DNA from: Microcoleus sp. bin38.metabat.b11b12b14.051
Lineage (GTDB): Bacteria; Cyanobacteriota; Cyanobacteriia; Cyanobacteriales; Microcoleaceae
Assembly (NCBI RefSeq): GCF_013299165.1
Contig: NZ_JAAFKD010000004.1
Coordinates: forward strand, 248,001 to 312,000
Length of the DNA stretch: 64,000 nt
Reading direction: 5' to 3'
How positions within the stretch are numbered: position 1 is the first letter of the stretch; each line of letters opens with the position of its first letter. This document shows positions 34,552 through 43,293 of the stretch, one piece after another. The notes beneath the pieces are model-generated. The model ran no database searches. It was not told the DNA's origin and was given only the letters and a program-made list of their open reading frames with translations. The position numbers and the translations under genes are program-made.

Positions 34552-34552
34552 C

Positions 34553-34586
34553 CGATTTTAGATTTTAGATTTTAGATTTTAGATTG
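34553..34586. repeat. ATTTTAG heptanucleotide repeat
   Basis: Four tandem ATTTTAG units immediately upstream of nagA. A similar TCTAAAA run lies at about 37262-37292. Confidence 0.7.
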
Positions 34587-34762
34587 GCTCGCCTCGATAC
34601 ATCTGCGGGCTGGTGATGAGGATGCGGAGCTTTTTGCTGTCAGTAGGGTGACGGGCGACCAAATTGCTTTCAAGGGTCAGTTTTGCTACAAAATATCTTA
34701 ATTTGAGTTAACGGCATAATTTAAAATTACCATTAATCTGAAATCTCATATCTAAAAATTGC

Positions 34763-35284
34763 ATGAATCAACCGACAGTTGGAATTATCATGGGCAGCGA
34801 TTCGGATTTGCCAACCATGTCTGAAGCGATCGCAGTTTGCGAAGAATTTAACGTACCGTGCTCGGTAGCGATTGTCTCCGCCCACCGCACCCCCGAGCGC
34901 ATGGTAGAATACGCCCAAACCGCCCACGATCGAGGCTTGAAAGTCATTATCGCAGGTGCAGGAGGAGCGGCGCACCTCCCGGGCATGGTAGCATCTTTAA
35001 CACCGTTGCCGGTGATTGGTGTCCCCGTGCCCAGCCGTCACCTGCAAGGGGTAGATTCGTTGTACTCGATCGTCCAAATGCCAGCCGGCATACCCGTAGC
35101 AACAGTGGCGATCGGCAATGCTAAAAATGCTGGCTTGCTGGCAATTCAAATATTAGCAGTTTCCCAGCCTCAATTGCTAGAGCGAATCTTGGATTACCGC
35201 AAAACTTTGTCCGAATCTGTAATGAAAAAACAAACTCAGCTAGAAGAGCTAGGCTATCAGAAATACCTCAAGATGAACAAATAA
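34763..35284 (+). CDS. purE: 5-(carboxyamino)imidazole ribonucleotide mutase
   Basis: A 173-residue enzyme of purine synthesis that converts N5-CAIR to CAIR. The GSDSDLPTM substrate loop, SAHRTPERM with the catalytic histidine, and [15 protein letters not shown] are diagnostic of class I PurE. Length is normal. Confidence 0.95.
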   Translation: MNQPTVGIIMGSDSDLPTMSEAIAVCEEFNVPCSVAIVSAHRTPERMVEYAQTAHDRGLKVIIAGAGGAAHLPGMVASLTPLPVIGVPVPSRHLQGVDSLYSIVQMPAGIPVATVAIGNAKNAGLLAIQILAVSQPQLLERILDYRKTLSESVMKKQTQLEELGYQKYLKMNK

Positions 35285-35358
35285 TCTCTAAACTTGTGTA
35301 GTACAATTGAAAAATTTTCGGAATCTTGGTGAGCTGATTAGTTGTAAAGAGGGTGAAA

Positions 35359-36969
35359 ATGATTAAAATGACTGTCGGAAAGAAAAAGTCGAAACAAGTC
35401 AGGCAGGAGTCTTTAAATTTGCCAGCAGCTAAAATTTTGACGAAAGCCAACAGGTTCAAAAAATTACAAAGGACGATCGCCCGCCTGAGTCCGAGCTGGC
35501 AAGCCTGCATACCTTTAGCGGTTATCATCGTCTTCATTTGGGGATATGCGGCGGTAGCCCAAACCCCTCCCAAGCAGACTACAGAGGAACAATTGGCCAG
35601 CCTCAAGGTGGGCATGGATACCATGTGGGTGATGGTCGCTGGAATGCTAGTGTTCTTTATGAACGCCGGTTTCGGGATGTTGGAAACGGGTTTTTGCCGG
35701 CAGAAAAATGCAGTTAACGTGCTAGCAAAAAATCTGATTGTATTTGCCCTTTCGACGATCGCATTTTGGGCGATCGGCTTTGCATTAATGTTCAGCAACG
35801 GCAACGGTTTTATCGGCAGCAGCGGCGGATATTTCCTATGGAATGTAGCTGATAACAGCCCCGCCACAGGAGATGCTTATCAAGGCATTTTCAAAGCCTT
35901 AAACTGGACGGGAGTCCCCCTCAACGCTAAATTCTTTTTCCAATTAGTCTTTGCCGGAACTGCTGCCACGATCGTTTCTGGGGCCGTTGCAGAGCGGATT
36001 AGATTCCTCGACTTCTTAATTTTCAGCTTGCTGCTAGTCGGCATTGCTTACCCGATTACCGGACACTGGATTTGGGGCGGTGGCTGGCTGCAAACAGCAG
36101 GTTTCTACGATTTTGCCGGTTCGGCAGTAGTTCACTCGGTAGGCGGTTGGGCTGCTTTGATGGGAGCGGCATTTCTCGGGCCGCGGATCGGCAAGTACCG
36201 TAACGGCGATACTGTGGCGATGCCGGGACACAATATGAGCATTGCCACCCTCGGCTGTTTGATTCTATGGTTGGGTTGGTTCGGGTTCAATCCCGGTTCG
36301 ACAATGGCTGTCGATCCCAATGCGATCGCCCACATTGCCATCACCACCAACACCGCCGGCGCCTTCGGAGGCGTTGCTGCGACGATTACAGCTTGGCTGT
36401 ACCTCGGTAAACCTGACCTTTCGATGATTATCAACGGCATCCTCGCCGGTTTAGTCGGGGTGACAGCGAGCTGCGCTTGGGTCAACATACCCAATTCTGC
36501 CATTATCGGTGCGATCGCAGGTATCCTGGTAGTCTTCGCAGTAACATTCTTCGACAATTTGAAAATTGACGACCCTGTAGGTGCAACTTCAGTTCACTTA
36601 GTCTGCGGTATTTGGGGCACTCTGGCAGTTGGCTTGTTTGCTGACGGCCCTACAACTGGAATTTATACCGCTGGGCCGAAAGCGGGATTGTTCGTAGGCG
36701 GAGGTTTCGATCAATTACTACCACAGTTGATGGGTATTATCTCTGTAGGGGGCATGACAGTGCTGCTGAGTACGATTTTTTGGGCTGCACTCAAAGCTTT
36801 GCTGGGTATCCGCGTTTCTGCTGTTGAGGAAGCCGAAGGTTTGGATATCGGCGAACACGGGATGGAAGCTTACACCGGGTTCGTGAAGGAAACGAGCTCG
36901 GGAAACCGAACTGAGGGCGGCTACGGCGGTTATTCTGGGGGTGCTGGAGACAGGACTACCAAACTTTAG
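35359..36969 (+). CDS. amt: ammonium transporter (Amt family), first copy
   Basis: A 536-residue membrane channel for ammonium. The ATG at 35359 follows AAGAGGGTGAAA; the frame also permits a GTG at 35353. A long basic N-terminal extension (about 45 residues) precedes the first hydrophobic segment, which ends in a possible signal-cleavage site VAQTPP. The twin-histidine pore residues are present in VVHSVGGW and [11 protein letters not shown], and [14 protein letters not shown] and the C-terminal [11 protein letters not shown] are conserved. The tail is glycine-rich. It is 74 bases after purE, so it may be read from the purE transcript. Confidence 0.92.
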   Translation: MIKMTVGKKKSKQVRQESLNLPAAKILTKANRFKKLQRTIARLSPSWQACIPLAVIIVFIWGYAAVAQTPPKQTTEEQLASLKVGMDTMWVMVAGMLVFFMNAGFGMLETGFCRQKNAVNVLAKNLIVFALSTIAFWAIGFALMFSNGNGFIGSSGGYFLWNVADNSPATGDAYQGIFKALNWTGVPLNAKFFFQLVFAGTAATIVSGAVAERIRFLDFLIFSLLLVGIAYPITGHWIWGGGWLQTAGFYDFAGSAVVHSVGGWAALMGAAFLGPRIGKYRNGDTVAMPGHNMSIATLGCLILWLGWFGFNPGSTMAVDPNAIAHIAITTNTAGAFGGVAATITAWLYLGKPDLSMIINGILAGLVGVTASCAWVNIPNSAIIGAIAGILVVFAVTFFDNLKIDDPVGATSVHLVCGIWGTLAVGLFADGPTTGIYTAGPKAGLFVGGGFDQLLPQLMGIISVGGMTVLLSTIFWAALKALLGIRVSAVEEAEGLDIGEHGMEAYTGFVKETSSGNRTEGGYGGYSGGAGDRTTKL

Positions 36970-37447
36970 ATCTAAAACTCTCAAGGGTGGGACGATCGAC
37001 TTTCTTCAGTTTTCTAGCCCTAGATCGGCAATTTGTACATCTAGGGCTAGATTCTGAAAAACCACACTTTGAAATCGATCGCCCACAGATGCAGTGGCGA
37101 TCGCACGACGGGAGCCTTTTAAACCCGGTTTATCCGGATGGCGCTGCTTGCTAAAATCGCGCAATGACTTTAACAAACCGAGTTGATGCGTCCAGGATAG
37201 GAAAGAAAAAAATGTAACTGTATAAAAGCTGTAAATGCTGATGTAGTAAATCATTCCCCAATTTAAAATCTAAAATCTAAAATCTAAAATCCAAAATCCC
37301 TTGATTTCTGGGCGAGAAAGTTTGGCAGGCAGATTTTTTATGGTAGAGTAGTGCGAAAAAGCAAAGTTCTGCATCGCCGCCGCGCCCAACACAGCACAGT
37401 GCTTGATTCTTACAAGAATTGAGGCTTTAATTTAGCGGTAAAATTTG
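36970..37447. other. intergenic region after the first amt
   Basis: It contains a perfect 12-base inverted repeat, CTAGCCCTAGAT (37014-37025) with ATCTAGGGCTAG (37039-37050), probably an amt terminator or mRNA-end structure, and a TCTAAAA heptamer repeat at about 37262-37292. No gene is supported. Confidence 0.5.
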
Positions 37448-38422
37448 ATGCAGCAACGAGTGCCAATTATTCGGTGTGATGCCTGCAAATCGCTTGAGTT
37501 TATGGAGAAGTTTGGAGGAGTTAGCAGAAGTAGAGCTCATAAATCCCTCTTAGGGATGGAGGTGAGCCGATCGAAAAAAGTCCCGGTTTGGGCTTTGCTA
37601 TCTCTGCTGGCGAACGGATTTCTGATCGTCACAGTCGCTCAACTAATCGCTAGGGGAAACAACTTGACGGAAACCTCCCCTGCTAGTGCAGCGATGACAG
37701 CACCCGGGAGCACAGAGGAATTAATTCGCTCCGTAATGCCCACCAACTCTGCAAAGCCAGTCCTAGACGTACCCGTTCCCGGGCCGCGACACAAATGGTC
37801 TTACCAGCAGTGGGTGACGCAGTTGGGCCGGGAAGCTGAGGCGGCAGCGACAAATCGCCCCCCAAAACTGAGTGTTTTGGCTGGGGATTCTCTGAGTATG
37901 TGGTTTCCCACGAAGCTGCTACCGATCGATCGCATTTGGCTAAATCAAGGGATTTCCGGCGAAACTTCCGTGGGTTTGCTAAAGCGATTGCAGTTGTTCG
38001 ATCGCACTGAACCCGAGACGGTGTTTGTGATGATCGGGATTAACGATTTGTTGCGGGGTGCCAGCGACGAAGGAATTTTGGACAACCAGCGCCAGATTAT
38101 CCGCGATTTGCGGTGGGCGCACCCAAAAGCACAAGTGGTGGTGCAGTCGATATTGCCACACAGTGGGGAACAAGCAACTTGGGAAAATCGCGATCGGCTG
38201 CTGGCAATACCCAACAGTCGAATTCGCGCCATCAATCGGCGCCTCAAAGAAATTGCTAATTCCGAAAATGTTTCTTATCTCGACTTGCAGCCACTGTTTG
38301 CGGATGCTGACGGCAATTTGCCAACCGAACTCAGCACAGACGGCTTGCACCTGAACGATCGAGGTTATCTCGTTTGGCGATCGGCCTTGCAAATGTTCGG
38401 GCAAATACAGTTAAAAAATTAG
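37448..38422 (+). CDS. SGNH/GDSL-type hydrolase with membrane anchor
   Basis: This is a 324-residue protein from the ATG at 37448; later Met codons at 37502 and 37556 are possible, and none has a strong ribosome site. A hydrophobic segment (PVWALLSLLANGFLIVTVAQL) anchors it or serves as a signal. The catalytic domain starts near residue 138 with block I LAGDSLSMW (nucleophile Ser), then the glycine block NQGISGE, the asparagine block IGINDLL and the block V DGLHLND with the Asp-His pair. Substrate unknown; such enzymes are usually extracytoplasmic esterases acting on lipids or acetylated sugars. Confidence 0.85.
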   Translation: MQQRVPIIRCDACKSLEFMEKFGGVSRSRAHKSLLGMEVSRSKKVPVWALLSLLANGFLIVTVAQLIARGNNLTETSPASAAMTAPGSTEELIRSVMPTNSAKPVLDVPVPGPRHKWSYQQWVTQLGREAEAAATNRPPKLSVLAGDSLSMWFPTKLLPIDRIWLNQGISGETSVGLLKRLQLFDRTEPETVFVMIGINDLLRGASDEGILDNQRQIIRDLRWAHPKAQVVVQSILPHSGEQATWENRDRLLAIPNSRIRAINRRLKEIANSENVSYLDLQPLFADADGNLPTELSTDGLHLNDRGYLVWRSALQMFGQIQLKN

Positions 38423-38521
38423 TCAGTTGTCAGTTGTCAGCTTGCCCCGAGCGAAGCCGAGGGGTTGTCAGTTGTCAGTTGTCAGCTTGCCCCGAGCGAA
38501 GCCGAGGGGTTGTCAGTTGTC
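38423..38521. repeat. 45-bp tandem repeat with GTCAGTT heptamers
   Basis: GTCAGTT units alternate with the word CTTGCCCCGAGCGAAGCCGA. The whole 45-base unit is repeated, with the CTTGCCCC word at 38441 and 38486. Related CTTGC...CGAAG words occur in the repeat near 58270. Confidence 0.7.
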
Positions 38522-38956
38522 ATTAATGCTGTTCCCGCGATCGAACGTCCAACGTCGGGCCGTCATCAGTCAGATGTTGAAGCAAAAAGGAAGATTTTCC
38601 CTCTCTCCCCGTCTCTGCACCTCCCCGATTACTCTGCTTCTACTGCTGATGTCAAGTACCTGCGGATAGATTAAGAAAATATGATATATAAATATTTAGT
38701 ATATTGTGATACAGAATTATCATAACTACAAATGGTGGAATCCAAAAGGCACATAGTATTGGATAGATACTTGACGAATTTAGATGAGTCCGGCTATAGG
38801 AAGTCGGGGAGTTGAGGATTTGGGAATTATCTATAAAAGATTTGTTCCGCTAAAACAGGGACTTAAAACCAAATAACTATTGCATCTAAAATCCTCGCAT
38901 CTAAAATCGGCTCGGTCTTTCCAGAAAATTGCTGACTATTAGAAGGTAAAAATAAC
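38522..38956. other. leader region of the second amt
   Basis: About 435 bases with no gene. It holds an NtcA-type box at 38699 and AT-rich sequence. Confidence 0.45.
38699..38712 (+). promoter_or_regulatory. candidate NtcA binding site
   Basis: GTATATTGTGATAC is a perfect GTA-N8-TAC match, the consensus of the cyanobacterial nitrogen regulator NtcA. It lies 245 bases before an ammonium transporter, a classical NtcA target. The best -10 candidate (TATCAT at 38718) is closer to the box than the usual spacing, so function is uncertain. Confidence 0.5.
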
Positions 38957-40402
38957 GTGCTCAAAAAAAGTTTAACGATCGGCATCCTCGCACTGTGGCT
39001 GTTAAGCTGGCCGCTGATGAACAATGCGTTAGCTCAAGATGCTCCTGCTGCTGCTCCTGCGGCGGCTGCGGTGGTAGCAAGTCCGATCGACACCGGCGAT
39101 ACAGCCTGGATGTTAATCTCGTCAGCACTGGTACTGCTAATGACACCGGGGCTAGCGTTTTTCTACGGAGGACTGGTGCGATCGCGCAACGTCCTCAACA
39201 CCATGATGATGAGCTTAGTCATGATGGGACTGATCGGCGTCACGTGGACTCTGTGGGGCTACAGTTTAGCCTTTGACGTTTCCACTCCCACATCCCAAGG
39301 CTTTGGTAAAGGGATCGAAACCTTCATCGGCGGGTTCGACTGGATGTTCTTGAACAACGTCGCAGCCGACAAACCAGATCCGATCGGCTACGCACCGACA
39401 ATACCGCACCAAGTATTCATGGTTTACCAGATGATGTTCGCCATCATCACCCCCGCCTTGATTTCAGGGGCGATCGTCGAACGGGTAACATTCAAAACCT
39501 ATTTCTGGTTCGTACTGCTGTGGTCAACCTTCATCTACTCACCTTTAGCCCACTGGGTTTGGGGTAGAGGCTGGCTGGGAGCGATCGGAGCATTAGACTT
39601 TGCCGGCGGCACAGTCGTACACATCAGTTCCGGGGTATCTGCGGTTGTCGCAGCTTGGGTAATCGGGCCCCGCAAAGACCACTTGAACAAGCCCCACACC
39701 CCCCACAACGTACCCTACGTCTTGCTGGGAATTGGGCTGCTGTGGTTCGGCTGGTTTGGATTCAACGGCGGTAGCGCTTTGGGATCGGGTTCCTTAGCAA
39801 CAGTGGCTTTTGTCACCACCATGATTTCAACCGCAGGCGGCGGCTTAACTTGGACAATACTGGAATGGGTACTCAGAGGCAAACCGACAGCAGTCGGAAT
39901 TGCGAGCGGCTTCCTAGCAGGATTGGTAGGAATCACACCGGCGGCGGGATATGTCCTGCCAGTAGGGGCGCTATTGATCGGATCGATCACTGCGGTTTGT
40001 TGCTTCTTTGCCGTTAGCTTGCGAGCTAAGCTAGGATTTGACGACTCCTTGGATACCTTCCCGGTTCACGGCGTCGGCGGAACTGTAGGCGCGATTTTGA
40101 CTGGCGTGTTTGCGACTAAAGCGGTTAACGCAGCCGGAAATGACGGGCTGTTTGCCGGAAATCCGGGGCTGCTTGTGACCCAGTTTATCGGCGTTCTAGC
40201 TACTTACGTGTTTGCGGCTGTCGGCACTTTTGTGATTTTGAAACTTTTGGGGCAGTTTATGGAACTGAGAGTTGCGTCATCTGCTGAAGACCAAGGTTTG
40301 GATATCGGCCAACACGGCGAAGAAGCTTACGGTGAGGATTTTGCTGGCGGTTTCAGTTCCTTTGAATCTGGTTCTCCTTTTTCGCCGAAAAAGGTAGGCT
40401 GA
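38957..40402 (+). CDS. amt: ammonium transporter (Amt family), second copy
   Basis: A 481-residue transporter starting at GTG behind AGAAGG. It has a cleavable signal peptide (NNALAQD) and an Ala/Pro-rich mature start, then 11 hydrophobic segments. The pore motifs are GLAFFYGGLVRSRNVLNTM, FAGGTVVHISSG (first pore His) and FPVHGVGGTVGA (second). The C-terminal LDIGQHGEEAYGEDF is the PII-interacting type tail. It is closer to the main cyanobacterial Amt1 than the copy at 35359 is, judging by these motifs. A strong terminator follows. Confidence 0.95.
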   Translation: MLKKSLTIGILALWLLSWPLMNNALAQDAPAAAPAAAAVVASPIDTGDTAWMLISSALVLLMTPGLAFFYGGLVRSRNVLNTMMMSLVMMGLIGVTWTLWGYSLAFDVSTPTSQGFGKGIETFIGGFDWMFLNNVAADKPDPIGYAPTIPHQVFMVYQMMFAIITPALISGAIVERVTFKTYFWFVLLWSTFIYSPLAHWVWGRGWLGAIGALDFAGGTVVHISSGVSAVVAAWVIGPRKDHLNKPHTPHNVPYVLLGIGLLWFGWFGFNGGSALGSGSLATVAFVTTMISTAGGGLTWTILEWVLRGKPTAVGIASGFLAGLVGITPAAGYVLPVGALLIGSITAVCCFFAVSLRAKLGFDDSLDTFPVHGVGGTVGAILTGVFATKAVNAAGNDGLFAGNPGLLVTQFIGVLATYVFAAVGTFVILKLLGQFMELRVASSAEDQGLDIGQHGEEAYGEDFAGGFSSFESGSPFSPKKVG

Positions 40403-40422
40403 TTTTATCGATAAGTTCGATC

Positions 40423-40462
40423 GCGTAGAGATGCAGGTATATGCGTCTCTACGCTTTTTTTT
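40423..40462 (+). terminator. Rho-independent terminator of the second amt
   Basis: GCGTAGAGA and TCTCTACGC form a strong stem, followed by eight T. Confidence 0.88.
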
Positions 40463-40466
40463 CACC

Positions 40467-40606
40467 AACCGCGAAGGCGCCAAGAGCGCGAAGGAAGAGG
40501 AGGAAGAAGGGTTAAGATCAGAGAATTATCCGTTTGATATCAATTTGTAACCCAACTGTCTCATTCTTGTTTCTTCTTCCTTCGTGTCCTTCGCGTCTTC
40601 GCGGTT
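40467..40606. mobile_element. 140-bp deleted derivative of the GxxExxY unit, MITE-like
   Basis: Both ends are the inverted repeat AACCGCGAAG(G/A)CGC, extending to about 32 bases with five mismatches. Inside the left end is the sequence that forms the 3' end of the neighbouring GxxExxY gene (AGAGAATTAT then CGTTTGAT); inside the right end is its 5' part (CCCAACTGTCTCATTCTT). The middle of the gene is missing. Confidence 0.7.
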
Positions 40607-40653
40607 AATTCGTTCTTGGCTCGGACTTGCCGCTTGTTTTAAGTTTTTTTACG

Positions 40654-41130
40654 AACCGCGAAGGCGCTAAGAGCGCGAAGGAAGAGCAGGAAGAAGGTTT
40701 AAGATGAGAGAATTATGCGTTTGATGCCTTCTTTGAGGATGGGAACGTTGAAGTTGATGAGCAGGCCTAGGGTTTTTTTGGTCATTTTTAGATAGGAGAT
40801 AACTTGGGCGTCGTGGATGGGGGCTAGCTTTTCGACAGCTTTTAGTTCCACAACTAAGATATCGCCCACCAGAAAGTCTAATTGACCTTCGCCGACTCGA
40901 TGACCTTTGTAGTTGATTGCTACTGGCTTTCTAGGCTCACAAGGTATCCCCCGCAGCCCAAATTCAACTTCTAAGGATTCTTGATACACTGATTCTAAAA
41001 ATCCTGGGCCTAACAGCCGATGCACTTCAATGGCGGCCCCAATCGCTCTATAAGCCAACTGTTCCACCTGTTCGCCCAACTGTCTCATTCTTCTTTCTTC
41101 TTCCTTTGCGTCCTTTGCGTCTTCGCGGTT
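40654..41130. mobile_element. GxxExxY gene unit with terminal inverted repeats
   Basis: The left end AACCGCGAAGGCGC (from 40654) and the right end (complement, ending 41130) pair over about 32 bases with five mismatches, the same arms as the 140-bp unit 48 bases to the left. The arms overlap the end and the beginning of the GxxExxY gene, so its N-terminal NREDAKDAKEEE is encoded by the inverted repeat. Confidence 0.65.
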
Positions 41131-41157
41131 CATTGCTTCTTCCCTCTCATTGACCAT
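40699..41157 (-). CDS. GxxExxY family protein
   Basis: This is a 152-residue protein, or about 130 residues if it starts at one of the later Met codons. It carries the family motif GPGFLESVYQESLEVEF and a nuclease-like acidic core, GQLDFLVGDILVVELKA, which has the D...E-x-K pattern of PD-(D/E)XK folds. The function of the family is unknown; the pattern suggests a nuclease. Its ends coincide with inverted repeats, so it may travel as a unit. Confidence 0.82.
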   Translation of the reverse strand: MVNEREEAMNREDAKDAKEEERRMRQLGEQVEQLAYRAIGAAIEVHRLLGPGFLESVYQESLEVEFGLRGIPCEPRKPVAINYKGHRVGEGQLDFLVGDILVVELKAVEKLAPIHDAQVISYLKMTKKTLGLLINFNVPILKEGIKRIILSS

Positions 41158-41260
41158 ATAAACACCTTAACCGCTGCTCCCTACTCAAGCAAATAATCCC
41201 GATCGCGCCCATACCTTCTAAAATCAAAGGTAATTAACCTAGATTTCAAATCGATACCAG

Positions 41261-42466
41261 ATGGATACTAAAGCTTTTAAACGATCGCTCCAACAGTCTG
41301 AAAACTACCACCGCAAGGGTTTCGGACACGAAGCTGAGGTAGCTGACGTGATGCAGACAGCTTATCAAAGCAGTCTGATCCAGCAAATTCGTGACAACAA
41401 TTACAGGCTCCAACGCGGCGCTGTCACCATCCGGCTGGCTGAGGCTTTTGGTTTTTGCTGGGGGGTGGAACGCGCTGTGGCTATTGCTTACGAGACTCGC
41501 CAGCATTTCCCCTCGGAACGGATTTGGATTACTAATGAGATTATTCATAACCCGTCTGTCAACCAGCATTTGCGGGATATGGAAGTTGGTTTTATTGCTG
41601 TGTCCAAGGGACAGAAAGATTTTTCGGTGGTGGATAGCGGCGATGTGGTAATTTTACCTGCTTTTGGCGCGAGCGTCCAAGAAATGCAGTTGCTCAACGA
41701 TAAGGGCTGTAAGATTGTTGATACTACTTGTCCTTGGGTTTCTAAGGTTTGGAATACTGTTGAGAAGCACAAGAAGAAAGATTATACTTCGATTATTCAC
41801 GGTCAGTACAAGCATGAGGAAACTGTCGCGACGAGTTCTTTTGCTGATAAGTATTTGATTGTGCTGAATTTGCAGGAAGCTGAATATGTCAGCAATTATA
41901 TCTTGCACGGAGGTGACAAAATTGAGTTTATGGCTAAGTTTAGCAAGGCTTATTCGGCTGGTTTCGACCCGGATCTGGATTTGGTCTCTGTCGGGATTGC
42001 TAACCAAACTACTATGCTCAAAACTGAAACTGAGAATATTGGTAAGTTGTTTGAAAAGACGATGATGCGGAAGTTTGGCCCCGAAAACCTTAACGAACAT
42101 TTTCTGAGTTTTAATACTATCTGCGATGCAACTCAGGAACGGCAAGATGCTATGTTGAATTTGGTTGAGGAAAAGTTGGATTTGATGTTGGTGATTGGGG
42201 GTTTTAATTCTTCTAATACTACTCACTTGCAGGAAATTGCGATCGACAAAACGCTTCCTTCCTACCACATTGATTCTGCCGAGCGCATTCTACCGGGAAA
42301 TCGCATCGAACACAAGCCTCTAGGCGGAGATTTGGTTGTTACCCAAAATTGGTTGCCTGATGGTAATATTGTGGTCGGCGTTACTTCGGGTGCTTCGACT
42401 CCTGATAAAGTGGTTGAGGATGCGATCGATCGCATTTTGGCACTCAAAGCCGCTGTTGTTGCGTAA
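41261..42466 (+). CDS. ispH: 4-hydroxy-3-methylbut-2-enyl diphosphate reductase
   Basis: A 401-residue iron-sulfur enzyme, the last step of the MEP isoprenoid pathway, giving IPP and DMAPP. The three cluster cysteines are seen in [21 protein letters not shown] and [12 protein letters not shown]. The N-terminal extension and total length are typical of the cyanobacterial/plant form rather than the shorter E. coli form. GVTSGASTP near the end binds the diphosphate. Confidence 0.95.
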   Translation: MDTKAFKRSLQQSENYHRKGFGHEAEVADVMQTAYQSSLIQQIRDNNYRLQRGAVTIRLAEAFGFCWGVERAVAIAYETRQHFPSERIWITNEIIHNPSVNQHLRDMEVGFIAVSKGQKDFSVVDSGDVVILPAFGASVQEMQLLNDKGCKIVDTTCPWVSKVWNTVEKHKKKDYTSIIHGQYKHEETVATSSFADKYLIVLNLQEAEYVSNYILHGGDKIEFMAKFSKAYSAGFDPDLDLVSVGIANQTTMLKTETENIGKLFEKTMMRKFGPENLNEHFLSFNTICDATQERQDAMLNLVEEKLDLMLVIGGFNSSNTTHLQEIAIDKTLPSYHIDSAERILPGNRIEHKPLGGDLVVTQNWLPDGNIVVGVTSGASTPDKVVEDAIDRILALKAAVVA

Positions 42467-43293
42467 TTATCTTTAGGACTTGTGCGCGGGCTACCAGAAA
42501 CCGGGTTTTTTACCAAAATATTTGCCCAAAACCCTCAATAAGAGTTCAAAAACCCGGTTTCTTTATTCGGGTGCGTCCACAACTAATCTTATTTCACAAT
42601 TCTTCGGGTGCGTCGCTTTTTATAATTCTCAAAAAAAATCGACTTTTCCAGTAGCGACGCACCTGTGATTGCGCCTCCAGCCAACAATCCTCGGTTTCAC
42701 TTTTTCCCAACCAGATAATTCTTCGGTTTGTTTCGTTAAGCCTATCAGCTCCCAAGTGCGTCGCTCGCTTGATTGTCGATTTTTAGGCAACGGATTCAAC
42801 AAGAGCGATGCAGCCTACAACTACGTCCATAAATTATATTTACATAAAAAATAAAAAAATCGCCTTTTTTTTGAGGTGAAAAGCTTGACGCGGCTCGGTT
42901 GATAAGGTATCATTTAATAATGGGAATAGTGGCATTTTTAAAACTTAAGTCACCACTTCCATTATCTAAAATATACCTTAAAAATCAACCAAAATCAATA
43001 GGTAAAAACTCCTTCTTTTGCGCCGCGATTTGAATTTGAAATAGTTACAAAGGCAAAAGCGATGCCAGAGAAAATGGGAATTAAGCTGGGCTGCCCCTGA
43101 CAGACAGATTGTCTGTTTTTCGTCTCCTACTTAAGGAGGATGCGAGCAAGAGCGAGACTAGACTACAAACAAGATCATCGCAGATTTGAGGCTTAAATTT
43201 ATCTGCTTTGGCCGCCGTGTGTGCCCGAGCAAAAAATTCATCGCCCGCAGCGAGGTACAACCAAAAAAGCAGGACTCGCGCGCCGACAATTTG
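42467..43293. other. intergenic region after ispH
   Basis: About 830 bases with no supported gene. It contains a 15-base perfect inverted repeat (42496-42510 with 42548-42562, core AACCGGGTT), a likely ispH terminator or dispersed repeat, and a hairpin ACAGAC/GTCTGT followed by TTTT at 43100-43120. An AGGAGG at about 43135 precedes an 18-codon frame with too little spacing to trust. Confidence 0.45.

Noticed and set aside
35268..35867. 199-codon minus-strand frame over the first amt
   Set aside because: Antisense shadow of the transporter; its composition follows the complementary codons.
43135..43195. 18-codon frame directly after AGGAGG upstream of the CHASE3 kinase
   Set aside because: The ATG abuts the AGGAGG with no spacing, so initiation is unlikely; a leader peptide cannot be excluded.
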